Counted from the first letter of the stretch, positions 35,506 through 54,236 are shown. The stretch is DNA of 64,000 nucleotides from Cruorifilaria tuberocauda (GCA_013365365.1 JABVXU010000092.1:1-64000), one strand, 5' to 3'. A program made the numbers and translations. The notes: generated from the letters alone by a model not told the origin.

Positions 35506-36735
35506 TTTGCAGCAACAAATTTCTCTTTAGTAGAAACCAGGAAATGGATATTTTGTCTGAATTGTGAAATCTACAATGAAAGGTACTGCTTTTTTTAATT
35601 ATAATACAAAACGATTAATGTAATTCACTTCATTCTTATTTTCATTTCATGATAACTCAGTAAGAATCTGCACATTACCCACAATCCTAACCTCAAATTT
35701 ATTTACTCTTATTCCATTATGATTCATATCTCTCATGATATTTCATATATGCCATTCACTATCATAAAAATTACTTCAACAGTACTCAACAAGAATTCGG
35801 GAGGGGAGTAAACGTGTATTTTAGGAAGTTAATACGATTGCAAGATGACGGCCAACAGTCTAATCCATACAAAGATCCTGACAAAATACTTCTCCACGGC
35901 CATGTCACATGTTATATTCCTTCAAGATATCCCAGCCCTCTGTCCTTTCACATTCAAAAGTTTCCGGCGCTTACCTTTAAAATTGACCTCTGAGATTAGA
36001 ATATAGTTTAGTTGACTATTTGCAAAATCACTAGCACTTTTCAGGGATTGCAAGCTCTTGAAAGCTTTCATAGCCAAGCCTTACATACCCTAAGTGATCA
36101 CATGACACCACAAATGTATAATTTAGAGCTGTAAGAATAAGTGGGCTTCTCAAAAAAATAGTGACAGTAATGGAAGAGATTGGTGGTACGTGTCGTGGCG
36201 GTGTTAATTGCTGGAATATATTGGGGACTGAGATGTCAGGTGATTGCTGTGAAGTTGTGATTGTTTGGAATATTTGATAGAGGGTAAATAGGATTGAGCG
36301 ACCAAATTCATTATCGATAAATACAATCAGTTAGTTTCACCGAGAAGTTGTCCTTTTCGTTTCGGATATTTGCTTTGTAACATTTTCACAGCAAATGTTC
36401 ATAGTTATATTATGAATGAACTATATTCCAACCGTGCAGTTGTCGGAAGGATAAGATTTGCAAAAAGAGTATCTCGAAATAACTATTGGTTTGCTATTTG
36501 TGTCAGCATGTTCACAGCCGTTTTATCTCATGAAAATTCACAGGAACGATTATGAGATATACCGCGTTAGATGACCGGATATTTATAGTCACAGCAATAT
36601 TTGCTACACAGTATGTTTGTTTAATGATATCTATACGCGTGAACTATGTCCTAATAATTATGTTTGTCTTGGTCATATTTATGGGTTTTTAGAACCGAAA
36701 CTGTTGGGTTGTCTGACCACCACGAATTTCTCAAA
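35506..36735. other. divergent promoter region Beclin / SAR1
   Basis: The two genes point away from each other. No supported exon; the frame at 36370 has no recognisable domain. Confidence 0.55.
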
Positions 36736-38630
36736 ATGTCTTGGTTGTGGGACTGGGTATCCGGCATGCTTAATTATCTCGGTAAGCACATTTTTTTGTA
36801 TGTTAATGTAGTATATGACATATTTCTTCTCTCCAATGAGTTGGAAATAAATTGTAAATTAAAAGCATCGAAAAAGGAGTTTATTTAACCCTTTTGTTGT
36901 TAGTGTCTATACTGCGATAAAACATGTGATATATATATATATCTCGAACTAGATAGCAGGCAATAATCTCCAAGTTTGCCCCATCTATCCTCTTCAGCTT
37001 AAATTTAATGCTCCAGTTTATGTATGTTTACAGGTTTAACAAAGAAAAATGGTAAATTAGTTTTCTTGGGGCTGGATAACGCTGGCAAAACGACACTTCT
37101 TCACATGTTAAAAGATGATCGTATGGCTCAGCATGTTCCAACACTTCATCCTAGTAAGTTGCTTTTGCTATGTGTTAGAATTATCCTTTCATGCTGAATT
37201 GTCGTGGTACTGACAATAGGTATTTTTTTACATGTAACTTCAGTTTTGATATTATTTTGGCTAATATTTAGAAATATTACATTTTGAGCATTGTGGGAAT
37301 AATACACTGATATAGAAGGAACAGATCTACATCCCTAAAATTTGCAGAACATTGAGGAAGAGAAGAGAGATGGGAAAAAATTTTCATTAAATAGAATGTT
37401 TGCAGGCTTCTGTGCAGTGCGTGCTGGAAAATTTTAGGCTTATAAATGTTATGCATATATACTTCGGATTACTGTTCTTGTTTTACTGGAACTTTCCAGT
37501 TTGTAGTATATTTAGTCAAATGCTGTTTCAGCTTCTGAAGAACTTTCACTGGGTGGTATTCGCTTCACAACATTTGATCTTGGTGGACATGAACAAGGTT
37601 AGTTCGTTAACTTGTGTAATTCAGAAATTCTCCAGGTTTTTTCTAATTATGATGTAACTTTTGTGGCGCAAGTAATATATTTTAAAACGACTGTGGTCTG
37701 TTCATAAGCTCATATATGTTATATAGCATCTTTTCATCATAAATCTTAATTACTACGTAAAAAGCAGTAAAAGGGTTTCATTTTAATTATGATCATCTGT
37801 GTGGGATCAGTAGCATTTGTTTCACTGTATTGTATAGGAATTGAAATAATGAAACATTTTCAGCACGACGTGTTTGGAAAGATTATTTTCCAGCTGTAGA
37901 CGCTATCGTATTTTTAGTAGATTGTGCAGATATTGAGCGGATTGCGGAAAGCAGGCGTGAGGTACTGTTTAATTAAGTTGTTAATTTAGCTATTTTTTTC
38001 ACACAGCAAGTTCATGTGAAAAGCTTAAATTTATTAATTCAAGCGAAACAACCTTTTTATGCTTTGAATTGGCTGTAATGTTTCGAATTTTTTGTGCTTT
38101 TAGCTCGAAAGTTTGTTGAGCGATGAGCAGGTGGCTTCTTGTCCTCTTCTGATTCTCGGAAATAAGATCGATAAACCAAATGCATTAGGAGAAGATCAAC
38201 TGAAATGGCATTTGGGAGTATCGAATTTGACTACTGGAAAAGTTCGTTCTCATTGTTCATCTTTCCGTTTTTACTTTCATTCCCTTCTCTTCCGTCCTTC
38301 TGATGTTTAATTTTCTCAATATATTTTAGATCACTAATAATAATTCATCCGATTCATGCTAATGTTGCCCGTAAATTTTTTTTTTGATCCTCACAAATCA
38401 GAGAACAACTTAAATGCATTATAATAATGTCAAATTTCCCGAACATATTCTGTGTTATGTTTGAACTAATATTTGCTAACTTTGGTAAATTTTATTCAGG
38501 CATTACTATTTAGGGGCAAATTTCCCGAATGGATATATCATCAAGACCAATGGAAGTTTTTATGTGTTCGGTTTTAAGGCGTCAAGGATACGGGGAAGGT
38601 TTCAGATGGTTGTCGCAATATTTAGATTAG
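36736..38630 (+). CDS. sar-1: SAR1, COPII-initiating small GTPase
   Basis: Arf-family GTPase that on GTP binding inserts its N-terminal helix into the ER and recruits SEC23-SEC24. Six exons: 36736-36781, 37034-37153, 37532-37597, 37864-37961, 38104-38241, 38514-38630 (194 aa; human 198). The amphipathic start [16 protein letters not shown] is present. GTPase motifs follow in order: [11 protein letters not shown] (P loop), PTLHPTSEEL (switch I), FDLGGHEQ (switch II), GNKIDKP (G4), then [20 protein letters not shown] with WLSQYLD at the end. The ATG at 36736 is chosen because it gives the exact SAR1 N terminus. No myristoylation glycine at position 2, as expected for SAR1. Confidence 0.96.
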
Positions 38631-40699
38631 ATGTTGCTCGATATGCTTCATTAAATGACTTGTGTGGAAAGGTGTTCACTTATTACATTCTTCCAAACTA
38701 ATTTCCATATAATTCTTTCCACCGTTATAAATTACCATCTGGTCATTCTTTATCCTTATGGATTTTTTTGCACCTCTGTAACTTATGTTCACTAACTGGA
38801 CTCGAACTTCAGCTGAAAAAAATTTGTAATTATCAACCTATGGTTACGGTGGTTAATAATTGCATTTTTTCAAGGAGTTCCATGCAAGAAAAAGCTACCA
38901 TATAAAGTGGCTTTATATGTAATATTCATATATGTTAACAAAACAGTTTTAGCTATTTGGGTTGTTATATAATGCGGTCGAACGTATTTAAATACTTTGA
39001 ATTGGCGACAGGATATGCGAACATACATTGCGATCTGTGTTAGATTTTGCTAAATTATGGGTATCGAATCTAAAAAAAACGATTTCACATTGAGAAAACT
39101 TTTTGTTAGGATGGTTGAAAATCGGCAGAATCGAACGGAGTAGAGCATACACTTTTCTGTTGCTGTGAGTTTCAAGATTTGAGGAAACAACCATCTCGAA
39201 TAGTTGTAATAAGGAAACCAAGATCATTAATTCGACACATTTCGATGTCAGTAACTCCAGAAAAATGGTATGGTCATGGATAAAAGGTTAGGGTTGCATG
39301 TTATAGTGATCCGTTTGTTAATTTCAACAGTAGACAGGGTGATGTACTAACCCACTGGGCGTGTTTATATCTTTGTTGCAAGTAATACAGTTGTCAAATT
39401 TGCAGTAATTCAGATTATATGTTTTGAACAAGCTGTGATGCAGGAACAACCTTTCGGCGCGATAGCTGTTTTCAGTATTATTTACCAAGACGGTGACCAA
39501 CGCTTCATCTCAGACTTCAATATGAGATTATTATACTGTAGAAGATTCAAGGAGTTAAAATTACATAGAGAAGGCAGGAAACGACTAACATTATTGTAGA
39601 GAAGACAGAAAGTATGTCTGGAACAACTGCTCTCAAAGTATGCATCATTACCCACATCTAACTATTTCCTAATCTGAACGTTTCCTTGGTGGAATGCAAC
39701 AATGTTATATGGCTTAAAAAAAGAAATCCTAAATGATATTAAATTTGCATCTAAACTGCTACCATCACAACTGCTTCTGTTGACAATCGGTTCTGAAGGT
39801 TAACGTATTTTTGCTTGCAGTTTGTGTAATGATTGAACCAAAGCATTGCGTAGTTTTTTCTAAGATCTAATTTGCGGAAAAAAGTGAGAATCAAGTTTTC
39901 CTACATCTTAAACAATTCAAGGTAGAAGAAGCCTACGCCATAAAAATGCTGGAACAAATTTCTTACTTGAACTCTTGAATTTCTCAATCGTCGTAGTAAA
40001 ATGAATGAAAAAATGAATATATATAATATTGAGCAGGATAGTTATTAAGCCATTATTAAGATTAATTAATGGATCTTGTTCAAAAGAAGCAACAGTTGTT
40101 GGAAAACAGCAACCTGAGCAACGTTCCCTTCTGCCCACTGATACAGAATACCAACAGAACAGTTATCTGAGATGACACATATCCACCGGTAGTATTTTTG
40201 ATGAGTTCAGACAAGTTGTCTGAAGATGGTTAATTGAATGTAACTGTACATGTGAAATAATACAAAAGAATATGATAAAAACGATACAGAGACAGCAATC
40301 GATGAATACTAGCAATAATTTGATAGCAAAAATTATACACCTTCTGTTGTGCTTTTATTGGATTTTTTTTCTTCTGGATTGGAAGATACATTTTATTCAA
40401 CTTATTTTCGCCTATTTTTAGAAAAAAAGATACATTTTTTTCTCATCCTATGGAGTTTCAATTATTTCATGAGTCAGATAATGGAGAAATATTCTTTTTT
40501 CACGTTAGTTTGTCACTCGAATATGATGGACTGGATCCTTTTTCCTGTGACTCTGATATTATCCTCTATCGTACGATAGTATTATTGAGATAATAAGGTA
40601 ATATGGCGAAATAAGACAGTATTAAAAATACCAATAATTATTCTTGCCACGAAATTTTTAAGGCAAATATTAGCATTAAAACTCTATAATCAGGCGACA
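38631..40699. other. intergenic stretch upstream of the retroelement
   Basis: No supported exon. It may hold gag remains or the 5' LTR of the element that follows, but nothing recognisable was found; open frames at 39917(-) and 40349(+) lack motifs. Confidence 0.5.
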
Positions 40700-40724
40700 T
40701 AACCATCGACGCATATATTTTAGA

Positions 40725-41035
40725 TTATTTAACAAGTGACCTTCAAAGTATCACATTATCCAATCGAGATATATCTCGTATTGCTCATAATCACCAATTA
40801 AATGAATCAAACAAAACGTGCAAAAGGCCTGATATATTAAGTGGTGCAGATTATTTTTATTTCATGATTCCACAAGAAATGTAACGACAGTATCAGGATT
40901 CCATATAGTACAAACAAAGGTTGGCCCAATGATATCAGGAAAGGGTTATAGTGATAATCGGTATTACAACCAAATTCTAACGAGCGAGATGATAACCAAC
41001 ATCAATAATAATCCTTTATAGACAATTAAAGGACC
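40725..41035 (+). pseudogene. protease/pol N-terminal remnant of BEL/Pao element
   Basis: Short frames read DILSGADYFYFMIP (about 40829-40875) and then, after a frame change, SGFHIVQTKVGPMISG (about 40891-40940). These match the 'D-I-L-I-G-x-D-Y-F' and 'S-G-F-x-L-x-x-T-x-x-G-x-I-x-S-G' blocks just downstream of the Pao protease. Stops lie between them. Confidence 0.6.
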
Positions 41036-41349
41036 AATGAATTAAGAAGTCGACCAGTATTGGAAATTAGAGCAACCTGGAATACAAGAACCATCAAATG
41101 CTATAGACGATGAAATGGCTCTAGAACAATTCAAGGCAAACATTAGCAAGCAGAACGGAGATACGTGGTAAGCTGGCCGTGGAAAAATTCAAAAATTAAT
41201 TTGCCGAGCAATTGTAATCTTTGTTTTGGTAGATTAAAAACAAAACATTAATAAGAAGGCTCCAGGCCAATAACTAATTACTTAATCAATATGATGAATC
41301 GATCAAGGAGCAAAAAAGATCCACTATAACTGAAGAAGTTAAACCAGAT

Positions 41350-42262
41350 ATGGATCACGATGGCATCATACACTATCTACCTCATCACGAAGTGATAACA
41401 CCAGGTAAATCTACAAGTTTGCGAATAGTTTATGACACTCTTGCACATATTAACGGTACAAAAAGTTTGGATGATGTCTTGTATCGAAAACTGATAACGC
41501 TTTCTGACGTAGCAGGAGTATTACTTCGTTTTCGAGTAATAAAAGCTGTAATAACTGCTGATATTGAAAAGGCGTTTTTACACAGTTTTACAGAATTACC
41601 ACAGTTTTTACAGAATTATCACAATCGGAACAAAATTGTACTCGATTTTTGTGGTTGAAAGATATTAAGAGAAAAGTAGTAAACGATAACGTGATATGTT
41701 ATCGCTTTCAACGAGTACCATTTGGAGTAATACCATCTGCTTTTCTGTTATCAGCCACCCTCAATTATCACTTGGAAAATCACAAGAGTGATATCACTAT
41801 GGAAGTCAGAGAAAACTTATATGTTGATAACACCGTAGTAACAATCACTGGAACTCAAGAAACCTTCAACAAATACAATGAAATGAAGAAGATATTTAAA
41901 GAAGCTTCAGTGAACGAAAGAGAATTCCTATCAAATGATGATAGCTTCAACAAAGGAATACCGGAAATTGATCAAGCAAAAGCAAGCGAAATAAAGAAAA
42001 TTTTAGGCCTTTACTGGAATCCAAAAAATGATACCATCATAATCTTGTTAAAACTGTGGAACGCGTGGGAAATAACAAAAATAACAATCCTACAATTCAC
42101 AGCTTCGCAATGCGACCCACTAGGATTCTTAGTACCTGTAATGATACAATTCAAACTATTCCTGCAAGGATTATGGAAGAAAAACCGCGAATGGGATAAG
42201 GTTTTAGAAGATGAAGACAGACAAGCATGGTATTCTCTCATCAAAACTGACCATCCAAAATG
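41350..42262 (+). pseudogene. BEL/Pao reverse transcriptase (frameshifted)
   Basis: 41350-41658 carries the opening RT blocks (YLPHHEVITPGKSTSLRIV, ITADIEKAFL). A shift of frame near 41640 leads into 41649-42262, with VPFGVIPSAF and the catalytic box written YVDN in place of the usual YVDD. The segment DPLGFLVPV and the following W-rich part belong to the A17-type region. A duplicated 'ACAGTTTTTACAGAATTA' stretch lies at about 41582-41620, just before the shift. Confidence 0.85.
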
Positions 42263-42444
42263 AAGCGGCTACCTCGATGTATCTCAAATTCATCCAATAA
42301 GATGCAACTTCATGTTTTTACATATGCATCAAGCGTAGCTTATGCGACAGCCATATATATAAGAAACCACACCAACCAGATTGCTGCAACATCTTTAATA
42401 TTCGCAAAATCAGGGATTGCACCAGAGGAATAACAATTCCTCGG

Positions 42445-42744
42445 TTGGAATTACTAGCAATTCTAATTGGAGTACGGGCTGCCCAATTTATAAAAAATCG
42501 GCTGGAAATTAAAGACCTACAAATAATACATTGGTCAGATTCCAAATGCGCATTGCATTGGATTCAAAATCATTTACGCCTATTACCAAAGTTTGTGCAA
42601 AATCGAGCTGACGAAATAAGAAAGGCGAATCTCTTATTTCGTTATATACCAAATAAACATAATCCAGCTGATGTGGCAACCAAAGGGACCACTCCAAAAT
42701 TGCTTCATATCATGAAATATGGTGGAATGGACCTGAATGGCTGA
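42445..42744 (+). pseudogene. BEL/Pao RNase H-like region
   Basis: ELLAILIGVRAAQFI, WSDSKCALHWI and YIPNKHNPADVATKG are the standard blocks following the RT in Pao elements. It is in a different frame from the RT segment and ends at a stop at 42742-42744. Confidence 0.82.
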
Positions 42745-42817
42745 AAAAAATGAATCTAAGTGGCCACAATGAGAATACAATTTTGATACTAATGACAATG
42801 GATATATCAATTGTGAA

Positions 42818-43213
42818 ATGGAATTAAACAATCAAAACGTCAATGTACAGGTTATTACAGAAATTAATGCAACCTTCAATTTAATTGACGCAAATCAATA
42901 TAGCAGATGGACGAAATTGGTGAGAATCACAGTATGGGTACTAAAATTCATAAAATTTGTCACAAAAGATAAGCTTATTTGGTTGCAGGAAATTTCAGAC
43001 AATAAGGGTAAAATAACGGTAAACGATATTGTTTACTCAAGAAAAATTCTGTTGAAGCAAGCCCAATCAGAAGGAATGAATAAAGGTGAAATTGAAAATG
43101 GAACCTTTATCATTGTGACGAGAATTTATGGAGGTCAAAAAGTCGACTTGAAAATACCGATCTTGATGAAAGTGCTAAACATCCAGTTTATCTTCCAAAA
43201 CACAACCGAATAA
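42818..43213 (+). pseudogene. BEL/Pao linker before the integrase
   Basis: A frame shifted from the RNase H part, with NQYSRWTKLVRITVWVLKFI typical of the segment before the integrase zinc-binding region. It ends at a stop; zinc-binding residues continue in broken frames to about 43360. Confidence 0.65.
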
Positions 43214-43677
43214 GCGAATTGATCGTATTGCAAAAACGTGAGGATTGATACCACGCAGGTACTAATCATTATCAGAACTAAGAAAACATTTTTGGATTCC
43301 AAAAGAAAGAAGTCAAAAGGATTTTACGCGAATGCATGAAGTTTAGAAGATGGAACGCCAAACCTTTTAAACCTCCAGCATGCCAAGTCTACCAGAACAA
43401 GATTTAGGCCATTTCAACAAGTTGGTTTAGACTACATGGGCCCATTCACAATCAAAGGAAAACTGAGTATATATAAGACAGGGGTCGCATTGTTTACTTG
43501 CTTCACAGCGAGAGCCGTACATTTAGAAGTGGTAAGCAATTTATTTGCAGAAAATTTCTTGCATATATTAAGAAGTTTATAGCTCGTCGTGGATGTCCAA
43601 ACTCGTGGATGTAACTCAATTTCAAGTATTGTTCAAAACGATCATGGGAAAACGTATTCAACTGGAAAATTATTTAC
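43214..43677 (+). pseudogene. BEL/Pao integrase zinc-binding and core remnant
   Basis: Interleaved short frames show LRKHFWIPK, a C-x-x-C-like pair, then FQQVGLDYMGPF and TCFTARAVHLEV, the first catalytic-Asp block and the 'T-R-A-x-H-L-E' block of Pao integrases. Several frame changes and stops lie within 450 bases. Confidence 0.75.
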
Positions 43678-44231
43678 TTGAGAAAGGTACGAAAGATTAA
43701 TAGTATGTGTAGAAGCACCGTGAGAAGAGCTGTCGGAAGAAAATTGTTAAAGGAAATAGAATTTTTGACTCTGATTACTGAGATAGAAGCCATATTGAAC
43801 ACCTGGCTATTGACATATATAAACTTTGATGACTGTCAAATAATTAGACCAGTCGATTTTATTTCTCCAAATACTCCTTTTAGTTTACCTAATTACGATC
43901 TAGACAAGAATGAATTTATTCCTCATCAACCTAATACCAGAGAGGAACTAATGGAATATTGGAGTAACACACTAAAGAGTCTAGATAAATTTTGGGAAGT
44001 TTGGAGAAATGAATATTTAGTTAGCTTGCGTGAACGAACTCAGATTCAACACAAGTCACCAAGAACTGTGGAAGAGAAAATTCCACCAAAAGGTGAAATA
44101 GTGCTAATAAATATACCCGAACTCCCCAGAAGTTTTTGGAAACCAGCAAAAATAAAAGAGCTTATGAGAGGAAAAGATAGTCAAATAAGAAATGTTCTTA
44201 TCGAAATGCCAAATAAACAAATATTTTTTTA
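43678..44231 (+). pseudogene. BEL/Pao integrase C-terminal (DUF5641-like) segment
   Basis: Longest intact segment of the element's 3' part. It shows the 'L-T-x-I-E-A-x-L-N-x-R-P-L'-like line (with changes), RPVDFISPN, then REELMEYW...LDKFWEVWRNEYL, the DUF5641 signature, and a basic tail. The stop at 44229 opens into the next frame. Confidence 0.8.
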
Positions 44232-45735
44232 ATAAACCAGTTAGTTTATTATATCAGTTAGAAATAACCGATGATACTCAACATGAATCATCTCCAACGG
44301 AGCAGGCAGAAGGAATTGAATCCGAGGAAACGCCGATAACAACTAGAACAAGGAATATGTCCAAAACACAAAGGCTACGTAAGTCACGCTCCATTACGAA
44401 TAATTTAATTATTACACTTATGCTCTTTTTTGCAACACTTCTGTCATCAACAAGAGCAAATGAAAGTTGTAACAGGAAATCCAGTATCTCAATGAATATA
44501 CCGGACAAATGGAACTGCAACTCAATCAATGAAAGTGTTCTTGCAACAAGGAAGATTACAATATACAGAAAAACTCATCGTCAGATCTCTGCAATAAAGT
44601 GCAGCAACATAATCAGAACAGTATGTACTCAAGCATTTTTCAGATTTTAGTTATCAGCAGTATAGGATGACACAATAATATGACCGATCACAACAGATAA
44701 CTGTGCAAAGTTGAATAAATTAGAGATGAAAGATAGTAAGCTAATTCACACTGCGCCAAACAAATGGATTACAAACAACAACTTACAATACTCATTTGGC
44801 TGGTTAGGAACAAAATGTCAACCAACGTCTTATTACTTACTAATCACTGGAAAGATTTACCTTTATGATGAAAAGGTTTTGTTTCTGATTTTGAAAATGC
44901 TGAATACTGTTCTATACAATCAGGAGAATGCCAAACTGATACAAGTATTATCATTTGGGACTCACAAAAAGCAAGGAATCAATGTTTATACCAAATTGTA
45001 GGGAAATATGATGCAAGAATCTACAGAAATCATATAATCGTAGACGAGCTACAAGCGTCGTTTCTCTTCAAAAATGAAACACTTAACGTAAATAATTGTG
45101 ACATCACTAATCCACACGTCATGGTTGGAGACATCATCATCGACATGGAAAACGTTCAGATCCAAAGAGATACAAGTAAATTATATCAATCAATTATGAT
45201 TGAGAATGAACCGATGAATATCTCAGATCCTGAGAACACAAAATTTCAATATATTGCAGACTCCTTACAAATAGAGTTTAATCATCAAATTAGTTTGACT
45301 GACAAACGAAATTGCGAAAACAAAAATTATCTATTATTATTAATACAATGGCTATCAATTAGCAACTCAACATTAACTGCACAACTGCTGCTACAAAGAA
45401 ACGATGCTAAATGGACCAATGGTAAACTACTGATTACATCTCCTAAAGAAGAAGGTTTTACTTCACATAATTACGAATTCAAAGCTAATCTGATAAATCA
45501 ACTCTAAATCGAAAGGATCAATGCCGAATTGGAAATATTAGCACAAAATCAAGAAATAACTAATCCTGATACATCACAACCAAAGGTGAATAAGTTTTGG
45601 GCTATTGTAATAATTGTTGCAATAATTATTATCAAACTCAAATTGGGATTTATCAATCCCCTAAACTGTTGTAGATCCCTTAAAAGAACCGAAATTATAG
45701 CTATCCCAACGGTAAATATTCATCCAACAAATTAA
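44232..45735 (+). pseudogene. envelope-like third region, broken
   Basis: Four frames (about 44192-44650, 44711-45001, 45121-45507, 45529-45735) separated by stops or shifts. The first has a hydrophobic signal-like segment after a basic stretch near 44395-44460. The last has one strong membrane segment near 45595-45660 and a short cysteine-containing tail. Scattered cysteines and N-x-S/T sites lie between. Position after integrase and this topology fit the envelope-like frames of some nematode Pao elements. The closest family cannot be named from sequence alone. Confidence 0.6.
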
Positions 45736-45800
45736 GTGAGAAAACCTATCGTTACGACACGAAACATCTTACTCCTGAGGTTCTTAATCTCCTATCGGGA

Positions 45801-46717
45801 GTATCGGAAAAATTCCGAAAATTTTTAAATTAAAAAAAAATAACTTTACTCATCGTATAACCAAATCAAATTTCTCCCAATTCAAATTTTCACGAAAGGA
45901 GTCTCAAGTTTCGAAACAGAAATTATTTAGCACATAGTCTTTGCACCAAATTTCTGCTTAATGAAATATGACCAAAGTCATAAGGTAGATTATATGTATT
46001 GAAATCAAGGCCTTAGATGATGTGGATATGATGATGATGATGAAAGAGATATGATTTCTCTGTGGCATAAAACAAAATACCCATGCTTAAAAAAGTACAC
46101 TAAATTTAAAAAGATTTAGCACAAATACGATTGATAAAATTAAGATTAGCATTCACAAAAGGGACAATAAATTCAAGAATTTCTAACAAAATTCACAAAC
46201 GTGCGAAAAAAAGAGCAAGAACGGACGATATAATACCCGGAATATGACACGTCTTGAAAGACATATTTGAAGAGCACAAAATTCCACATAATTGATTATA
46301 ATTCAATACAATATTTTGCATGAGGCTGAATGAATTTATTGCATACGGAAAAAATAGTGTGAAGTGTTGCAAAGATGAGATAGAGCGCTTCTTGAGGGTA
46401 TATAAATTACAAATTACTAATTTATAAACCTTGACTTTTTAGAGAAGAGGAGCTTTCTTGAATAATTGTACCAATGTTATAAAAATGAAAAGTTATCTAT
46501 GAAAATCATTACCTGTGGTCAAATTGAAACCATTCCTATATAAGGGAAGTAAGTAGTGCTATAATTATAAAAATACCGAGTTCCAAAAAATATTCTATCA
46601 AGCTTACGAGCGATGCACGGTAAGTATATGCGGAATTGATTTGTGAAAAATTGAAGGAAAAAAGGAAGAAGTAATTTTCTTAAAAATATACATCTTTTTC
46701 ATATATAACACTTAAGC
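45801..46717. other. region after the retroelement
   Basis: May contain the element's 3' LTR, but no matching 5' copy was found. AT-rich, no supported exon; a short GATGAT repeat sits at about 46016-46042. Confidence 0.5.
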
Positions 46718-52026
<5,309 letters not shown>

Positions 52027-54236
52027 GCTTCCGCACTTCGTATTTCGCACGATAAAATCCACAATTGAAAACTTCTTCAAGTAACAGTAGGTAATCTAAA
52101 TTTGCATTTCAAAATGTCGTTATTAGATGGAAGTAAAAAACGATAAGCAGAACGAATGGCCGAGATCTTTATGATATGTAAATGTCGACATAAATATTGA
52201 TAATCGGATTTTCATTACTGATAGAAACGTACTTAATAAAAACCTCAGACATTACAATAAATATGAAATGGAGATGTAAGAAAATTTTCTACCTAACGAC
52301 ATTTAACTTCAATCCAGACAAGTATTATATCAACAGAAAATTTCAAGTCAACCTTGCTAAACAAAATCCTGTGATGTGTCAAACTATGAAAACAAGCACG
52401 AATAACAATGATGAAAGTCTGGCAAACCCGTGACCTTCCCGTGTGCTTATGACGACAAGTAATCCCAGAATTCTTCGTCATTTCACAGCAACTTCAGTTT
52501 GGAAGTTGTACAATTCTGTTCGGATTTCTCCAATTACAGACAATATAGCCGCGTTATGCAACTATCATACAAATCGGATCTTTTTCCGGGAGGTTTAAAA
52601 TTCGAAAAGAAAGGATTCCACTGAAAAGTTCTTTTGCTTAGCTAATGATAGCAGTGGTGGGGTTTCGGGCGAAATCGTCAATGAACATGCCGGGAGGGCT
52701 CATTATGCCGATTACCCAATCGATTCGTTTCGTCTGTCGATAGTCAATTATTGCCAAAAGAGTATGCCATATCGACCATAACTGCATAAGCCAAGAAACA
52801 ATTCGTCTTGAATGACTCTCATATTCAGCACTAATATTTTAGATGAGTTACTGAACTAGAGTATTCTGAGGTGGACGTAACATGTGGACTCTGTGAAAAT
52901 CGCAGATTTTTTGCATTTCATTTTATAAAAGGTTTGTATATCTCTCACAGCGTAATGAATAGTGTGAAAGTTCCATCTTCCCTCATACTTCAATGCTTGT
53001 ATTGGAAACGTATAGCCATTTGTTTGCCAAAAAAATTCGGCAAAATGGAAAGATGTAGTTTTTGAAATCACTGAATGAAATTCTAGATGGACTTTAAATT
53101 ATACTAAAGATAATCGTTATTTACAAAATACAAAATATCTCCATTAATGGCCAGTTAGCTTTCAAAATGAATTGCATCTAACCGGATTTACTTAAAATCT
53201 GAAGATGTTCTCATTTAATGAGATAATTTAAGCGAAATCTAATCTAATCGGTTACAAGCAAAACCTAGTCTTATCGCTACAAAAATCCAATTCAAGGTAC
53301 GATCGATATGGAAAAGAGGGTAGAGACGCGCATTTGCACTGTGCGCTCGTTGGCTTGGGATTCAGTTTACGATGTAATGCGAACGGAAGTTATTTGCTCG
53401 CGTAAAGGGTGGTGATCGTCGGGTGGAATAGGGGAGGGGTAACATCAGATCCATCACTTTCGTTTATTGGTTGAAATTATGATTCAAGCTTTATCAAGTT
53501 CCATTAAGCACAAATTCTAAATATGTGGGACTATGCGGTTTGACTTTATGGTCCCAAAATATTATAGTCTAAAAAATTTTGATAGCTTGTTCGCTAATTT
53601 ATGGAAAGTAATGATCGATTTCGAGTCTCTCTATCCAGTTGACCATTTGAAGTTGAACCATTTATCAAAAGTATCTTCTTTCTGTTTTTTGCTTTCCTCA
53701 GCTTCTCAATGATTTGCATTCATGTCCAACATTACCATGAAAATGAGTAACAGTTTTGTTCTGTTAACTTTCCAATTTGTGACGGTGGGCTAATTGTTCA
53801 TAAATTAAATGTTAGAAATGGATGTGACTGTGTGAAAGTAGCAGCATGCTTCTTATGCAGACAGAAAATTACTCTGAGGCAAGCTTTTCCGTGTTGACAT
53901 CACAATAATGGGACAAAAGAAGAGGAGAAAGATGAGGAACATAAATATGCGTCATAATTTTTCTTCATTAGTTAGGATTATTTCCACTCGTATCTGTTTG
54001 TAGATGGCAATAACCAAATTTCTGGAGTTTTACCAGTATATGTCTTATCGTTTGTTTCATTTTAGTGTATTTGTATAAAACTTTTTTTTTATCACTGCTG
54101 TATGCCATCCTTGTGCTATTTAAAATCTTCGAGAGTTTGGGAGTTGTATATTAAGATAATTGTATTGATTTACAGTATTTACAGGTATTTAAAATGCTTT
54201 GGTTACGTAAAATAAAATGATTTATAGGTATTTAAA
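52027..54236. other. divergent intergenic region SNX9-type / BCL9-like
   Basis: Both flanking genes point outward. No supported exon. A locally less AT-rich stretch at about 53285-53450 could be promoter. TTATAG at 54222-54227, nine bases before the BCL9-like ATG, may be a spliced-leader acceptor. Confidence 0.5.

Larger units (their letters stand above)
40700..45800 (+). mobile_element. degenerate BEL/Pao LTR retrotransposon with envelope-like region
   Basis: Domain order is that of BEL/Pao pol: remnant of the protease/pol junction, reverse transcriptase, A17-type linker and RNase H-like region, integrase zinc-binding part, integrase core, and the DUF5641-type C-terminal domain, followed by a membrane-protein-like third frame. 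The reading frame changes at least five times and holds many stops, so the copy is not functional. No gag and no pair of LTRs could be seen; the outer limits are estimates. The polarity is the same as the neighbouring plus-strand genes. Confidence 0.88.

Noticed and set aside
36925..36945. (AT)n run before SAR1 exon 2
   Set aside because: Short simple-sequence run in an intron; nothing further to say.
40700..45800. Treating the element's third region as a host gene
   Set aside because: It follows the integrase directly, is broken like the rest of the element and has no splice-site structure.
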